Assembly (NCBI GenBank): GCA_020638095.1
Contig: JACKJF010000003.1
Coordinates: 1 to 64,000 of the forward strand
Reading direction: 5' to 3'
Length of the DNA stretch: 64,000 nt
Source: Hyphomicrobiaceae bacterium
GTDB taxonomy: Bacteria > Pseudomonadota > Alphaproteobacteria > Rhizobiales > Devosiaceae
The notes under the pieces are model-generated. The model was not told the origin of the DNA. It did not search any database and worked only from the letters and a program-made list of their open reading frames with translations. The translations under genes were made by a program, and so were the position numbers. Positions 18,231 to 26,738 of the stretch are shown one piece after another (the stretch's first letter is position 1; each line of letters opens with the position of its first letter).

Positions 18231-18935
18231 TCAGGCCACAGCCGCAAATGAAGTGACGTCAACGATGCGATCGGCAACGGCGTCGCGCATCGCAGGGTCA
18301 TGGAAAATTCCGAGCAGTCCGTGCCCGAGCGCCTTTCGCTCGGCAATCAGATCCCGGACCACCCCGGCATTTTTCGCATCAAGCGAGGCGGTGGGTTCGT
18401 CGAGCAGAAGCAGAGGATGCCGTCCGATGAAACCGAGGGCGATGTTGACCCGTTGTTGTTCGCCCCCCGAAAAAGTGGCCGGCGGCAGATTCCAGAGGCG
18501 TTCGGGCACGTTGAGCCGCGTCAACAGTTCCGCCGCGCGCGCCTCAGCCTGTTCGCGATCCTGGAACCATTTGACGCCTTCCTGGGTCACCAGGTCGATC
18601 GCGGTGACCCGGGGAATGACCGAGAGGAACTGGGACACATAGCCCACGCTTCTGCGCCTGACCTCGAGCATGCCGCGGGGCGCCAGCCGGGCGATGTCCA
18701 CCATCTCGCCATCGTGACGAATGAGGATTTCGCCACAATCGCTGAGATAGTTTCCATAGACCGACTTGAGAATCGACGATTTGCCCGCACCCGACGGCCC
18801 GCCAAGAACGACGCATTCGCCCGCCGCGACCTCGAACGCCACGTGAGAAACAACTGGCAGGCGGAGCGCACCTTGCAGATGCATGGTGAACCCCTTCGAC
18901 ATTCCGGAAATTCGCAGAAGCGGCAAGCCACCCAT
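18231..18935 (-). CDS. phnL: Phosphonate C-P lyase system protein PhnL
   Basis: This 234-residue ABC-type ATPase has Walker A GGPSGAGKSS near residues 45-54, signature FSGGEQQRVNIALGF and Walker B PLLLLDEPTASLD. The KGFTMHLQGALRLPVV start is typical of PhnL. PhnL works with PhnG, PhnH and PhnI to transfer ribose triphosphate onto the phosphonate, rather than in transport. It begins 2 bp after the phnK stop. Confidence 0.93.
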   Translation of the reverse strand: MGGLPLLRISGMSKGFTMHLQGALRLPVVSHVAFEVAAGECVVLGGPSGAGKSSILKSVYGNYLSDCGEILIRHDGEMVDIARLAPRGMLEVRRRSVGYVSQFLSVIPRVTAIDLVTQEGVKWFQDREQAEARAAELLTRLNVPERLWNLPPATFSGGEQQRVNIALGFIGRHPLLLLDEPTASLDAKNAGVVRDLIAERKALGHGLLGIFHDPAMRDAVADRIVDVTSFAAVA

Positions 18936-18937
18936 TG

Positions 18938-19726
18938 TTAGGCTCCCACCTGCAGAATCGAACTCACGAGGAGTTGGGTATATGGCATGTGCGGATCGTC
19001 GAGCACCTGATCGGTCAGACCCGTTTCGATGACCTCGCCGCCTTTCATGACCATGATCCGGTCGGAAAGCAGGCGCGCCACCGCCAGATCATGGGTGACG
19101 ATGATCACCGACAGGCCGAGATCGGCGACAAGGGTTCGGATCAGATCAAGCAGGCGCGCCTGCACGGAAACATCGAGACCGCCGGTCGGTTCGTCCATGA
19201 AGATGAGCCGCGGCTCGGTCACCAGGTTTCGGGCGATCTGCAGGCGCTGCTGCATGCCGCCTGAAAATGTGTTGGGCACGTCGTCGATTCGCGCGCCATC
19301 GATTTCAACCTTGCCAAGCCATTCAAGCGCCTTGGCACGGATATTTCCGTAGTGCCGTTCGCCGACCACCATCAGCCGTTCGCCGACATTGGCGCCGGCC
19401 GACACGCCCATGCGCAGTCCCCTGTGAGGATGCTGGTGCACAAAGCCCCAGTCGGTGCGCAACAGCCGCCGTTGTTCCGCCTCGCCGGCGCCATAGACGT
19501 CGAGCCGGCTGCCGTCGCGCATGCGATAGTGAATGGTTCCCCCTGTCGGCCGCAACTGCGCCGACAAGCAATTGAGAAGGGTGGACTTGCCGGATCCGCT
19601 TTCCCCGACAATGGCGAGGACCTCGCCCGAATAGATATCAAAACTGACGTTCCGGCACCCGAGTTGAGCGCCGTAGAAATGGGTCAGTCCCTCGATTTCC
19701 AGGAGCGGCAGATCACGCATGGTCAT
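18938..19726 (-). CDS. phnK: Phosphonate C-P lyase system protein PhnK
   Basis: This 262-residue ABC-type ATPase has Walker A GESGSGKST at residues 41-49, signature FSGGMQQRLQIARNL and Walker B LIFMDEPTGGLD. PhnK binds the PhnGHIJ core complex near PhnJ. The ATG at 19726 overlaps the phnJ stop as ATGA; the in-frame extension to 19825 lies inside phnJ and is rejected. Confidence 0.94.
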   Translation of the reverse strand: MTMRDLPLLEIEGLTHFYGAQLGCRNVSFDIYSGEVLAIVGESGSGKSTLLNCLSAQLRPTGGTIHYRMRDGSRLDVYGAGEAEQRRLLRTDWGFVHQHPHRGLRMGVSAGANVGERLMVVGERHYGNIRAKALEWLGKVEIDGARIDDVPNTFSGGMQQRLQIARNLVTEPRLIFMDEPTGGLDVSVQARLLDLIRTLVADLGLSVIIVTHDLAVARLLSDRIMVMKGGEVIETGLTDQVLDDPHMPYTQLLVSSILQVGA

Positions 19727-20640
19727 CGATTCTCCGGTGCGGCGGCGCCAGCGCCGCCTGAGGCGTGGAGGTGGCCGAAATGCCCTTCCGCCTGACGCCG
19801 CTCGCAATAGTCGGTGTCCGAACAAACGAACATGCGCCCACCCCGGTCATCGAGAAGCACTTCGTCGAAATAGACCCCTTCGGCACCACACATTGCGCAT
19901 TGGGTATCAGGCCATTCCTGCACGCTGAACGGATGATCCTCGAAGTCGAGGCTGACGACCTTGGTATGCGGCGGCACCGCATAGATGCGCTTTTCCCGCC
20001 CCGCGCCGAACAGCTGCAGGGCCGGCGACATGTGCATTTTCGGATTGTCGAATTTCGGGGTCGGAGACGGATCCATGACGTAGCGATCTTCGACCATCAC
20101 CGGATAGGCGTAGGTTGTCGCGATATGGCCGTGCCGCGCTATGTCTTCGTATAGCTTGACATGCATCAGGCCGTACTCGCTTAAGGCATGCATCTTGCGC
20201 GTCTCGGTTTCGCGCGGTTCGAGGAACCGCAAGGGTTCGGGAATCGGGACCTGGTAAACGAGGATCTGGCCCGTATGGAGCGGTGTTTCGGGGATGCGGT
20301 GCCGGGTCTGGATGATGGTTGCCTCTTCCGCCCGGCTGGTCATCGCAACCCCCGCGGTACGCGCAAAGAAATTGCGAATCGAGACCGCGTTGGTCGTGTC
20401 GTCCGCGCCCTGGTCGATGACCTTGAGCACATCATCCGGACCGATGATCGAGGCCGTGACCTGAATGCCGCCGGTGCCCCAGCCATAGGGCATGGGCATT
20501 TCTCGGCTGGCGAACGGCACCTGATATCCGGGGATGGCAATCGCCTTGAGAATGGCTCGCCGGATCATGCGCTTGGTCTGTTCGTCGAGATAGGCGAAAT
20601 TGTATCCGGCTGGTTGTTCGGAAATTTCGGAAAGGCTCAT
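19723..20640 (-). CDS. phnJ: Carbon-phosphorus lyase PhnJ (radical SAM)
   Basis: This 305-residue enzyme has the four-cysteine cluster Cys248, Cys251, Cys273 and Cys279 (CAMC, then FVCSDTDYC). The spacing equals that of E. coli PhnJ (Cys241, 244, 266, 272): three Cys bind the 4Fe-4S cluster and Cys272 is the thiyl radical residue. It cleaves ribose 1-methylphosphonate 5-phosphate to methane (or another alkane) plus the cyclic phosphate. The C-terminal ~25 residues are Gly/Ala/His-rich. It overlaps phnI and phnK by 4 bp each. Confidence 0.96.
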   Translation of the reverse strand: MSLSEISEQPAGYNFAYLDEQTKRMIRRAILKAIAIPGYQVPFASREMPMPYGWGTGGIQVTASIIGPDDVLKVIDQGADDTTNAVSIRNFFARTAGVAMTSRAEEATIIQTRHRIPETPLHTGQILVYQVPIPEPLRFLEPRETETRKMHALSEYGLMHVKLYEDIARHGHIATTYAYPVMVEDRYVMDPSPTPKFDNPKMHMSPALQLFGAGREKRIYAVPPHTKVVSLDFEDHPFSVQEWPDTQCAMCGAEGVYFDEVLLDDRGGRMFVCSDTDYCERRQAEGHFGHLHASGGAGAAAPENR

Positions 20641-21746
20641 TCCGCTGCCTCCCGCGCACTGGTTTGCGCCGACGACGCATTCGCCGCGATTTCCGCATGC
20701 ATTTTCCGAAGCAGTTCAAGCTCCGCCTGGAAGTCCACATAGTGGGGCAGCTTCAGATGTTCGACGAAGCCCGAGGCCTGAATGTTGTCCGAGTGGGACA
20801 GCACGAATTCCTCATCCTGAGCCGGGGCGCCGGGTTCTTCGTCGAATTCGCGCCAGCGCAGAGCCCGATCGACGAGCGCCATTGACATGGCCTTGCGCTC
20901 GGACTGGCCAAACACCAGACCATAGCCGCGAGTAAACTGCGGCGGCACCTTGGCACTGCCCTTGAACTGGTTGATCATCTGGCATTCCGTCACTTCGATC
21001 GTGCCAATGGTGACGGCAAAACCGAACTCCGGCGCATCGAATTCGAGTTCGACCTCACCGATCCGGATCTCCCCGGCAAACGGATGTGTCCGCGCATAGC
21101 CGCGCTGCGTGGAATAGCCGAGCGCCAGCAAAAAGCCCTCGTCGCCCCGTGAGAGATTTTGGAGCCGCAGGTCGCGGGCCGCCGGAAGCTCCAGAGGATC
21201 GCGGGTGAGGTCGCCGACCATGTCGGACCCCGCTAGCGGGTCTGCCTCCATCAAACCATCCGCGCCAAGAAGATCGGTGACGCGTGGCAGATCGCTTGCA
21301 ACCCCATGGGCGGCGAGGGCCGGCTCGTCGGGTCCGGCGTCGGGATCATAGGAAAAATCGATCAGCCGGTGAGAATAGTCAAAGGTCGGTCCGAGTAGCT
21401 GGCCGCCGGGCAGGTCCTTATACGTCGCAGAGATTCGCCGGGCCGCACGCATCCGGTCAGTTGCGATCGGCTCGGAATAGCCAAATCGCGGAAGTGTGGT
21501 GCGGTAGGCGCGCACCAGAAAGATGGCCTCGATCAGGTCGCCACCTGCCTGCCGGATGGCGAGCGCTGCCAGTTCACGGTCGTAAAGCGATCCTTCGCTC
21601 ATAACGCGGGCAACGGCGAAGGCGAGCTGGCCGACGATCTGTTCCAGCTGCAGCCCCGGAACCGAGGTATCGCCGCGCCGCCGCGCCGCGAAGAGACGGT
21701 GCGCATTGGCAATGGCGGTTTCGCCGCCCTTTACCGCCACATACAT
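20637..21746 (-). CDS. phnI: Phosphonate C-P lyase subunit PhnI
   Basis: This 369-residue protein starts MYVAVKGGETAIANAHRLF, the standard PhnI N-terminus; the upstream extension to 21860 overlaps phnH and is rejected. PhnI is the nucleosidase/transferase subunit that, with PhnG, PhnH and PhnL, makes ribose 1-methylphosphonate 5-triphosphate from ATP. The segments HLKLPHYVDFQAELELL and AFAVARVMSEGSLYDRELAALA fit the family. The start lies 2 bp after the phnH stop. Confidence 0.95.
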   Translation of the reverse strand: MYVAVKGGETAIANAHRLFAARRRGDTSVPGLQLEQIVGQLAFAVARVMSEGSLYDRELAALAIRQAGGDLIEAIFLVRAYRTTLPRFGYSEPIATDRMRAARRISATYKDLPGGQLLGPTFDYSHRLIDFSYDPDAGPDEPALAAHGVASDLPRVTDLLGADGLMEADPLAGSDMVGDLTRDPLELPAARDLRLQNLSRGDEGFLLALGYSTQRGYARTHPFAGEIRIGEVELEFDAPEFGFAVTIGTIEVTECQMINQFKGSAKVPPQFTRGYGLVFGQSERKAMSMALVDRALRWREFDEEPGAPAQDEEFVLSHSDNIQASGFVEHLKLPHYVDFQAELELLRKMHAEIAANASSAQTSAREAAE

Positions 21747-21748
21747 GA

Positions 21749-22369
21749 TCAGGCTCCGCTGGCGAGGCGGGTCGAGCGGGGCAGACCAGCCAAATGCGTG
21801 TTGGTGCAGAAGATAACGTCCACCCCGCGGGGGAACTGCCGGTGGTTGGATCTCACGCAATCCCAGAACGTGTCGGACAGGGGTGCGATGCCCAACCGGA
21901 TGCTCGTCTCAATGCCGGGCCCCTGCAACAAGGTGCCGGCATCGTTCGTCAGGGCTTCGGTTTGAACAATCAGCGTCGTGGAACGGTCTGGATAACTGTC
22001 GGAACCCTGGGCGAAGTTCTTCAGATCGGGCACGCGACGCGATGACGACACAAAGGCGAATTGCGCCCGCGATGGGGATTCCACAATCGTGGAACCCGTA
22101 TGAAACCGGATGAAGTCCGAAAGCTCCCGATGCGCGCGCATTTCGGCGTCAAGCCAGACGGATGTATCGACGTCGCAGAGGGTCAGCAGGACCATGGCCG
22201 CAACCGGATTGAGCGGGTCGGGTGCGTTCACCCGTTCAGTCGCCTCACGAACCTTTCCGGGCTCGCTCAGCGCGAGCATGACGGTGCGAAAGGCCGATTG
22301 CGACTGCAGTGCCGGGGCCGAAAAACCGGGCCAGATGGCGCCCGAATCCGGGGATGGGTCCTGGCGCAT
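21749..22369 (-). CDS. phnH: Phosphonate C-P lyase subunit PhnH
   Basis: This 206-residue protein contains FRTVMLALSEPGKVRE and LTLCDVDTSVWL, typical of PhnH, plus GPGIETSIRLG near the C-terminal third. PhnH is part of the PhnG2H2I2J2 core complex; its fold resembles PLP-dependent transferases but it does not bind PLP. It starts 3 bp after the phnG stop. Confidence 0.94.
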   Translation of the reverse strand: MRQDPSPDSGAIWPGFSAPALQSQSAFRTVMLALSEPGKVREATERVNAPDPLNPVAAMVLLTLCDVDTSVWLDAEMRAHRELSDFIRFHTGSTIVESPSRAQFAFVSSSRRVPDLKNFAQGSDSYPDRSTTLIVQTEALTNDAGTLLQGPGIETSIRLGIAPLSDTFWDCVRSNHRQFPRGVDVIFCTNTHLAGLPRSTRLASGA

Positions 22370-22372
22370 GCC

Positions 22373-22858
22373 TCAATCCTCCCCTCTGACCATCGTGAAG
22401 AATTCTACCTGCGTCGCCGCCGCCTTTCGGCTTTCTTCTTCTGCAGCATCTGCAAGCGCGGCTTCGAGGGGTGCGACGACGTCGCGCTCGACAATCGAAC
22501 TCAGGACCGTGTGCTGGGCCGCCGCATCGAACACAGCAACGATCGCGGCCTTGCGCTCGTTTCGCCCCTGGACAAGGGCGTGTCCCACAGGTCCACCTTC
22601 CAGCGCCACGCTGGCCCGGGTGACGGTCACCTCTCCGAGGTTGAACGGTGCGCCGCCGCCACCAATGCGGCCGCGCGCCATCACAAGTCCTGATTCGGGC
22701 TTGCGCACAAAACGCCAGCTCCAACCGGACGCCACGCCTTCGTAGAGACTATCGACTCTGACCGCGTCAGAGAGGGCGAGCGCGCGATGACAACGCCGGC
22801 GGAGCCTTTCGATCCCGCCTTCACCGTTTCCGCCCGTTTTAGTCTCAGATTCAAACAC
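22373..22858 (-). CDS. phnG: Phosphonate C-P lyase subunit PhnG (non-ATG start)
   Basis: This protein of about 161 residues has the PhnG core KPESGLVMARGRIGGGGAPFNLGEVTVTRA and a C-terminus (KAAATQVEFFTMVRGED) typical of the family. The matching N-terminal helix (ERLRRRCHRALALSDAVRVDSLYEGV) lies in the same frame, but no ATG precedes it within a reasonable distance. The best start is GTG at 22858; TTG at 22876 is another option. A convincing Shine-Dalgarno GAAGGA lies 17 nt before the GTG and only 2 nt before the TTG, so the start is uncertain. The full open frame to 23173 runs over the divergent phnF and is not real. Confidence 0.85.
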   Translation of the reverse strand: MFESETKTGGNGEGGIERLRRRCHRALALSDAVRVDSLYEGVASGWSWRFVRKPESGLVMARGRIGGGGAPFNLGEVTVTRASVALEGGPVGHALVQGRNERKAAIVAVFDAAAQHTVLSSIVERDVVAPLEAALADAAEEESRKAAATQVEFFTMVRGED

Positions 22859-22917
22859 TTGCTGGCATCCGGCCAAGGTCCTTCGGTTGCAGCCGACATT
22901 ATCTACATCGCATATTA

Positions 22918-22925
22918 GTCTAGAC
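22918..22925. promoter_or_regulatory. GTCTAGAC palindrome in phnG-phnF divergent promoter region
   Basis: GTCTAGAC is a perfect 8-bp palindrome (with outer TT/AA symmetric after one mismatch) between the phnG and phnF starts. It resembles half-site arrangements bound by GntR/HutC regulators, so it may be a PhnF operator. The assignment is tentative. Confidence 0.4.
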
Positions 22926-22934
22926 AAATTTTCC

Positions 22935-22949
22935 GTCAATGTGGACAAA
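22935..22949 (-). promoter_or_regulatory. TTTGTCCACATTGAC motif upstream of phnG (shared with phnC promoter)
   Basis: On the minus strand this reads TTTGTCCACATTGAC. A near-identical copy, TTTGTCCACATTCAC, lies at 23772-23786 upstream of phnC (14 of 15 bases equal). Sharing between the two phn promoters suggests a PhnF- or PhoB-binding element. Confidence 0.5.
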
Positions 22950-23020
22950 TGCGGGTGTTTGTCGATATGTTTGTTTATATCGGGTTCTGTTTCAATCGTG
23001 TGACGGCCGCCGGAGTGCCT

Positions 23021-23752
23021 ATGTCCGACCTGCTCAAACGCGGCACCGGAGTTGCCGTCTGGAACCAGATTGCCCAATCGCTCGAAGCGCGGATCGCATC
23101 TGGCGCCCTTGCCCGCGGCACGCGGCTGCCGACCGAGGCCGAGCTTGCCGAGCAGTTTGGCGTCAACCGGCACACGGTGCGCCGGGCGCTTTCGGACCTT
23201 GCAGCAAAAGGGATGGTGAAGGCATCGCGCGGCCGAGGGACTTTCGTCGCGCGTGCCGCCATCACCTACCCGATTTCTGGGCGGACACGTTTTTCCGAGA
23301 TCATTTCAGCGCAAAGCCGTCAGCCTGGCGGGCGCCTCATCGGTTATGCGGAGACGCCGGCCGACGCTAAACTGGCGGCCAGGCTTGGCGTGAAGCCGGA
23401 TACGCCGCTCTACGAGCTTGAGACGCTACGGGTCGTGGACGGGCAGCCAGCCCTCGTCGCGACACTCTATTTCGTGCGCGATCACGTACCCGAAGTCATT
23501 TCCGACTATGCGGAAACCGGCTCGGTGTCCGAAGCGCTCGCGCGGGCGGGCTTCACCGACTATCGGCGAAAAACGAGCACGATCTGGGCGGAGGCGGTTT
23601 CGGTACAAGACGCAAAGTTGCTCAAAGTCGCACTTCACACGCCGGTACTGGTGGTTGAATCCATCAACGTCGATGCCGGAGGAACGCCGCTGCAATACTC
23701 GGTCACGCGCTTTGCCGGCGAATCCGTTCAACTCACGGTTGAAAGCGACTAA
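23021..23752 (+). CDS. phnF: GntR/HutC family regulator PhnF
   Basis: This 243-residue regulator is counted from MSDLLKRGTGVAVWNQIAQS. It has a winged helix-turn-helix at about residues 10-75 (RIASGALARGTRLPTEAELAEQFGVNRHTVRRALSDLAAKGMV) and a UTRA ligand-binding domain (TRFSEIISAQSRQPGGRLIGY to GGTPLQYSVTRFAGESVQLTVE). PhnF represses phosphonate genes. It is divergent from phnG and upstream of phnC. The in-frame start at 22949 would put 24 low-quality residues ahead of the domain. Confidence 0.92.
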   Translation: MSDLLKRGTGVAVWNQIAQSLEARIASGALARGTRLPTEAELAEQFGVNRHTVRRALSDLAAKGMVKASRGRGTFVARAAITYPISGRTRFSEIISAQSRQPGGRLIGYAETPADAKLAARLGVKPDTPLYELETLRVVDGQPALVATLYFVRDHVPEVISDYAETGSVSEALARAGFTDYRRKTSTIWAEAVSVQDAKLLKVALHTPVLVVESINVDAGGTPLQYSVTRFAGESVQLTVESD

Positions 23753-23771
23753 CCGACCAAGTTTGTCGGCT

Positions 23772-23786
23772 TTTGTCCACATTCAC
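23772..23786 (+). promoter_or_regulatory. TTTGTCCACATTCAC motif upstream of phnC
   Basis: Second copy of the element found at 22935-22949, same orientation relative to the controlled gene. It sits 5 bp before a Pho-box-like repeat. Confidence 0.5.
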
Positions 23787-23790
23787 CCAA

Positions 23791-23808
23791 TCGTCACGAT
23801 TCTGACAC
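23791..23808 (+). promoter_or_regulatory. Pho-box-like direct repeat upstream of phnC
   Basis: CGTCAC-GATT-CTGACAC approximates the alphaproteobacterial PhoB box of two CTGTCAT-like repeats separated by 4 bp. PhoB control of phnCDE under phosphate starvation is well established in rhizobia. This site is a reasonable but unproven candidate. Confidence 0.5.
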
Positions 23809-23862
23809 GGGCACGTTATGCGCGCCGATTAGGCCTGCCGCAAACGGGACCTGGATGCTGGC

Positions 23863-24747
23863 ATGCTGTCACTCACCAACGTCACGCGGCGATTTGGCAC
23901 CAACGTCGCCGTCGAGAATTGCACGATCGAGATACCCGCCGGGCAGATGGTGGGGATCATCGGCAAATCAGGCGCCGGCAAATCCACCCTTTTGCGCATG
24001 ATCAACCGCCTCATCGACCCGAGCGAGGGCACCATCGCCTATGGCGATATCGAAGTGTCCACGATCAAGGGCGCCGCGCTGCGGCTCTGGCAGCGCGACT
24101 GCGCCATGATTTTCCAGCAGTTCAACCTGGTTCCCCGGCTTGATGTGCTGACGAACGTCCTGCTTGGACGGCTCAACCATCGCAGCACGGCCCTCTCGAT
24201 TCTGGGCCTCTTCACACAGGAAGAGCGTGCGTCCGCCATTCTGGCGCTCGAGCAGCTCGACATTACCAAAACGGCCCTGCAAAAGGCAGGTACGCTCTCG
24301 GGCGGGCAGCAGCAACGTGTGGCGATCGCGCGCGCCCTCATGCAGCGGCCCAAGGTCATCCTGGCCGACGAACCCATCGCCTCACTCGATCCGCGAAACG
24401 CGCAGATCGTCATGGATTCGCTCCGGGCGATCAACCAGCGCGACGGGCTGACTGTCGTCACCAACCTGCACACGCTCGACACGGCCCGCACCTACTGTCA
24501 GCGCATCGTCGGAATGCAGAACGGACGGATCGTCTTTGATGGAAGCCCGGACGATCTGACCACCGACATCGCACGGGAAATCTATGGCGCCGAGGGGCTG
24601 AAGGAAGCTTTCTCGGAAACCATGACGTCGACGAGTTTGCCGGCCGCGCCGGCAACGGCGCCGGACAAGTCCGCATCGAACGAACCCGTCAAATCCCGGG
24701 CGGGAGAAGTCGCCAAGCGCATGACCGATGCGCAGCTGGTGACGTGA
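23863..24747 (+). CDS. phnC: Phosphonate ABC transporter ATP-binding protein PhnC
   Basis: This 294-residue ATPase has Walker [10 protein letters not shown] at residues 34-42, signature LSGGQ at 145-149 and Walker B VILADEP at 165-171. [12 protein letters not shown] in the helical domain is typical of PhnC. It powers phosphonate (or phosphate/phosphite) import with PhnD and PhnE1/E2. The last ~35 residues ([21 protein letters not shown]) are an unusual low-complexity tail. Confidence 0.95.
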   Translation: MLSLTNVTRRFGTNVAVENCTIEIPAGQMVGIIGKSGAGKSTLLRMINRLIDPSEGTIAYGDIEVSTIKGAALRLWQRDCAMIFQQFNLVPRLDVLTNVLLGRLNHRSTALSILGLFTQEERASAILALEQLDITKTALQKAGTLSGGQQQRVAIARALMQRPKVILADEPIASLDPRNAQIVMDSLRAINQRDGLTVVTNLHTLDTARTYCQRIVGMQNGRIVFDGSPDDLTTDIAREIYGAEGLKEAFSETMTSTSLPAAPATAPDKSASNEPVKSRAGEVAKRMTDAQLVT

Positions 24748-24802
24748 GAATTTCGCAGGCTCGAAGGGCTGCGGAAGTTTTGACATCAAACACAGGAGCT
24801 TG

Positions 24803-25711
24803 ATGATGTTGAAGAAAGTCCTCTTGGGCACGGTTGCCCTGCTTGCACTGGCGGGACAGGCCATGGCCGCCGACCGCACCGAATTCCGCATCGGCCTTCT
24901 GGGCGGCGAGAACGAAACCGACCGGCTGCGCGATGCCCAGTGCCTCGTCGATCACATCAAGAATGAAATGGGCTTCGAGAAGGTCTCTCTGTTCCCGGCG
25001 GCCGACTATGACGGCGTCATCCAGGGACTTCTCGGTGGCACCCTCGATTTTGCCGAACTCGGCGCCTCGGGCTTTGCCAAGACCTACCTCAGCAACCCGG
25101 ACGCGGTCGAGCCGGTCCTGACCACGGTGCAGACCGACGGGTCGACGGGCTACTATTCGATCATGGTCGCCCGCAAGGATTCCGGCATGACCACGCTTGC
25201 CGACATGAAGGGCAAGAAGCTTGGTTTCGCTGATCCCGATTCAACCTCAGGTTACCTCGTTCCCAACGTGACCCTGCCCGACGCGATCGGCATGCCGGTT
25301 GCCGATTTCTTCAGCGAAACCGGTTTCGGCGGCGGCCACGAGAACCTCGTCCTCGAAGTCCTGAAGGGCACGTTCGACGCCGGCACCACCTGGTCGTCGG
25401 GCATCGGCAACTGGGAAGACGGCTTCACCTCGGGCAACCTGCGTTCGATGGTCGACAAGGGCATTCTCGATATGAACGATCTGGTCGAGCTGTGGCGCTC
25501 GCCGCTCATCCCGAATGGGCCGCTCGTGGTTCGCACCACCCTCGACCCCGACATCAAGGCCGAATTCATCGCCCTGATGAAGGCGTTGCCGGCCAGCGAT
25601 CCGGACTGCTTCTACGCCGTTGAAAACGGCGAGTTCAAAGACTTCGTCGACGTGAACGTCGATTTCTATGCGCCGATCATCGCGGCCCGCAAGGCCCTGA
25701 TCGGTTCCTGA
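24803..25711 (+). CDS. phnD: Phosphonate-binding periplasmic protein PhnD
   Basis: This 302-residue SBP has a Sec signal peptide (LLGTVALLALAGQAMAAD). The body has FRIGLLGGENETDRLRD at the start and typical PhnD segments (ELGASGFAKTYLS, KGKKLGFADPDSTSGYLVP, FDAGTTWSSGIGN). It captures phosphonates for the importer. The start ATG at 24803 follows ACAGGAGCT; a TTG one codon earlier is also in frame. Confidence 0.95.
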   Translation: MMLKKVLLGTVALLALAGQAMAADRTEFRIGLLGGENETDRLRDAQCLVDHIKNEMGFEKVSLFPAADYDGVIQGLLGGTLDFAELGASGFAKTYLSNPDAVEPVLTTVQTDGSTGYYSIMVARKDSGMTTLADMKGKKLGFADPDSTSGYLVPNVTLPDAIGMPVADFFSETGFGGGHENLVLEVLKGTFDAGTTWSSGIGNWEDGFTSGNLRSMVDKGILDMNDLVELWRSPLIPNGPLVVRTTLDPDIKAEFIALMKALPASDPDCFYAVENGEFKDFVDVNVDFYAPIIAARKALIGS

Positions 25712-25727
25712 TCAAACGACGCGAATT

Positions 25728-25757
25728 GGGTGGGCAACCAGGTTGCCCACCCTTTTT
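25728..25757 (+). terminator. Terminator-like hairpin between phnD and phnE1
   Basis: GGGTGGGCAACC at 25728-25739 and GGTTGCCCACCC at 25741-25752 are exact inverted repeats, followed by TTTTT. It sits inside the operon, so it probably attenuates read-through and keeps the binding protein in excess over the permeases. Confidence 0.85.
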
Positions 25758-25772
25758 CTGACGGGGGCAGGA

Positions 25773-26738
25773 ATGGTCGAGCTTGATGCCGGTGCGATGC
25801 TGCGCACGCAGGAAACCGAACGGCACTATCGCCAGTTGCTCGGGCAGCGGCGTCTTTATTCCGTTCTGATTATCATTGGACTTCTGGTCGCCGCCTCGGC
25901 GTCGCTCTGGTTCGCCAACGAAACCAATGCCGGCAAGTTTTTCGACCGCATTCCCTACTTTTTCGACTTCTTCAAGGATCTGGCGCCGCGCGACGGTTGG
26001 GAAATCTGGCGCGCCCTGTTTGACCTGCCGAGCCCCTACGACGATGGGTCGCTGCAGTACAACTATCCGGTCGGCCGGGTCTATCTCATCGGTCCGGTCT
26101 ACCTGCCTGAATACTTCTACAAGATGATCGAGACGCTCAACATCGCCATTGTCGCTACGATGTTCGGTACCGCGCTCGGGTTCGTGTTCAGCTTTTTTGC
26201 AGCCACCAACGTCAATTCCAACAGGGCGGTGCGTTTCGTGGTTCGCCGTTTTCTTGAAATTCTCCGCGCCTTTCCTGAAATCGTCGTGGCGGGCTTCTTT
26301 CTCGTCGTGTTCAGTCTCGGGCCGATACCCGCGATCATGGCGGTCGCGATCCACACCGTCGGCGCCATCGGCAAGCTCTATTTCGAAGTCGTCGAAAATG
26401 CCGACATGAAAGCCGACGAAGGCCTGCGCGCCGTGGGTGCAAACAAGGTTTCGCGCGTCTGGTTCGGCATCGTGCCGCAGGTCATGCCGAACTTCATGTC
26501 CTATGCCCTGTTGCGGTTCGAGATCAACGTGCGCGCGTCCACGATCATCGGGGCGGTGGGCGGCGGGGGTATCGGCGAACAATTGCGGCTTGCGATTTCC
26601 CGCGGCCACGAAGCCAAGACACTCGCCATCGTGCTTCTGCTTTTCACCACCATCGTCGCCGTCGATCAGCTCTCCGCCTACATCCGCAAGCGGCTTGTTG
26701 GCGAACAGGCCTTCGCCCTGCAGGGGGCGCTCGCATGA
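25773..26738 (+). CDS. phnE: Phosphonate ABC transporter permease PhnE1
   Basis: This 321-residue permease starts at MVELDAGAMLRTQE; a start at 25743 lies within the terminator hairpin. One membrane helix near residues 35-55 precedes a ~70-residue periplasmic segment. The BPD transport domain follows (ETLNIAIVATMFGTALGFVF), with an EAA-like loop VENADMKADEGLRAVGANKVSRVWFGIVPQ and GAVGGGGIGEQLRLAI. It overlaps phnE2 by 4 bp (ATGA). Confidence 0.92.
   Translation: MVELDAGAMLRTQETERHYRQLLGQRRLYSVLIIIGLLVAASASLWFANETNAGKFFDRIPYFFDFFKDLAPRDGWEIWRALFDLPSPYDDGSLQYNYPVGRVYLIGPVYLPEYFYKMIETLNIAIVATMFGTALGFVFSFFAATNVNSNRAVRFVVRRFLEILRAFPEIVVAGFFLVVFSLGPIPAIMAVAIHTVGAIGKLYFEVVENADMKADEGLRAVGANKVSRVWFGIVPQVMPNFMSYALLRFEINVRASTIIGAVGGGGIGEQLRLAISRGHEAKTLAIVLLLFTTIVAVDQLSAYIRKRLVGEQAFALQGALA

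Noticed and set aside
22859..23173. N-terminal extension of the phnG frame
   Set aside because: It crosses the divergent phnF start and its composition does not fit PhnG.
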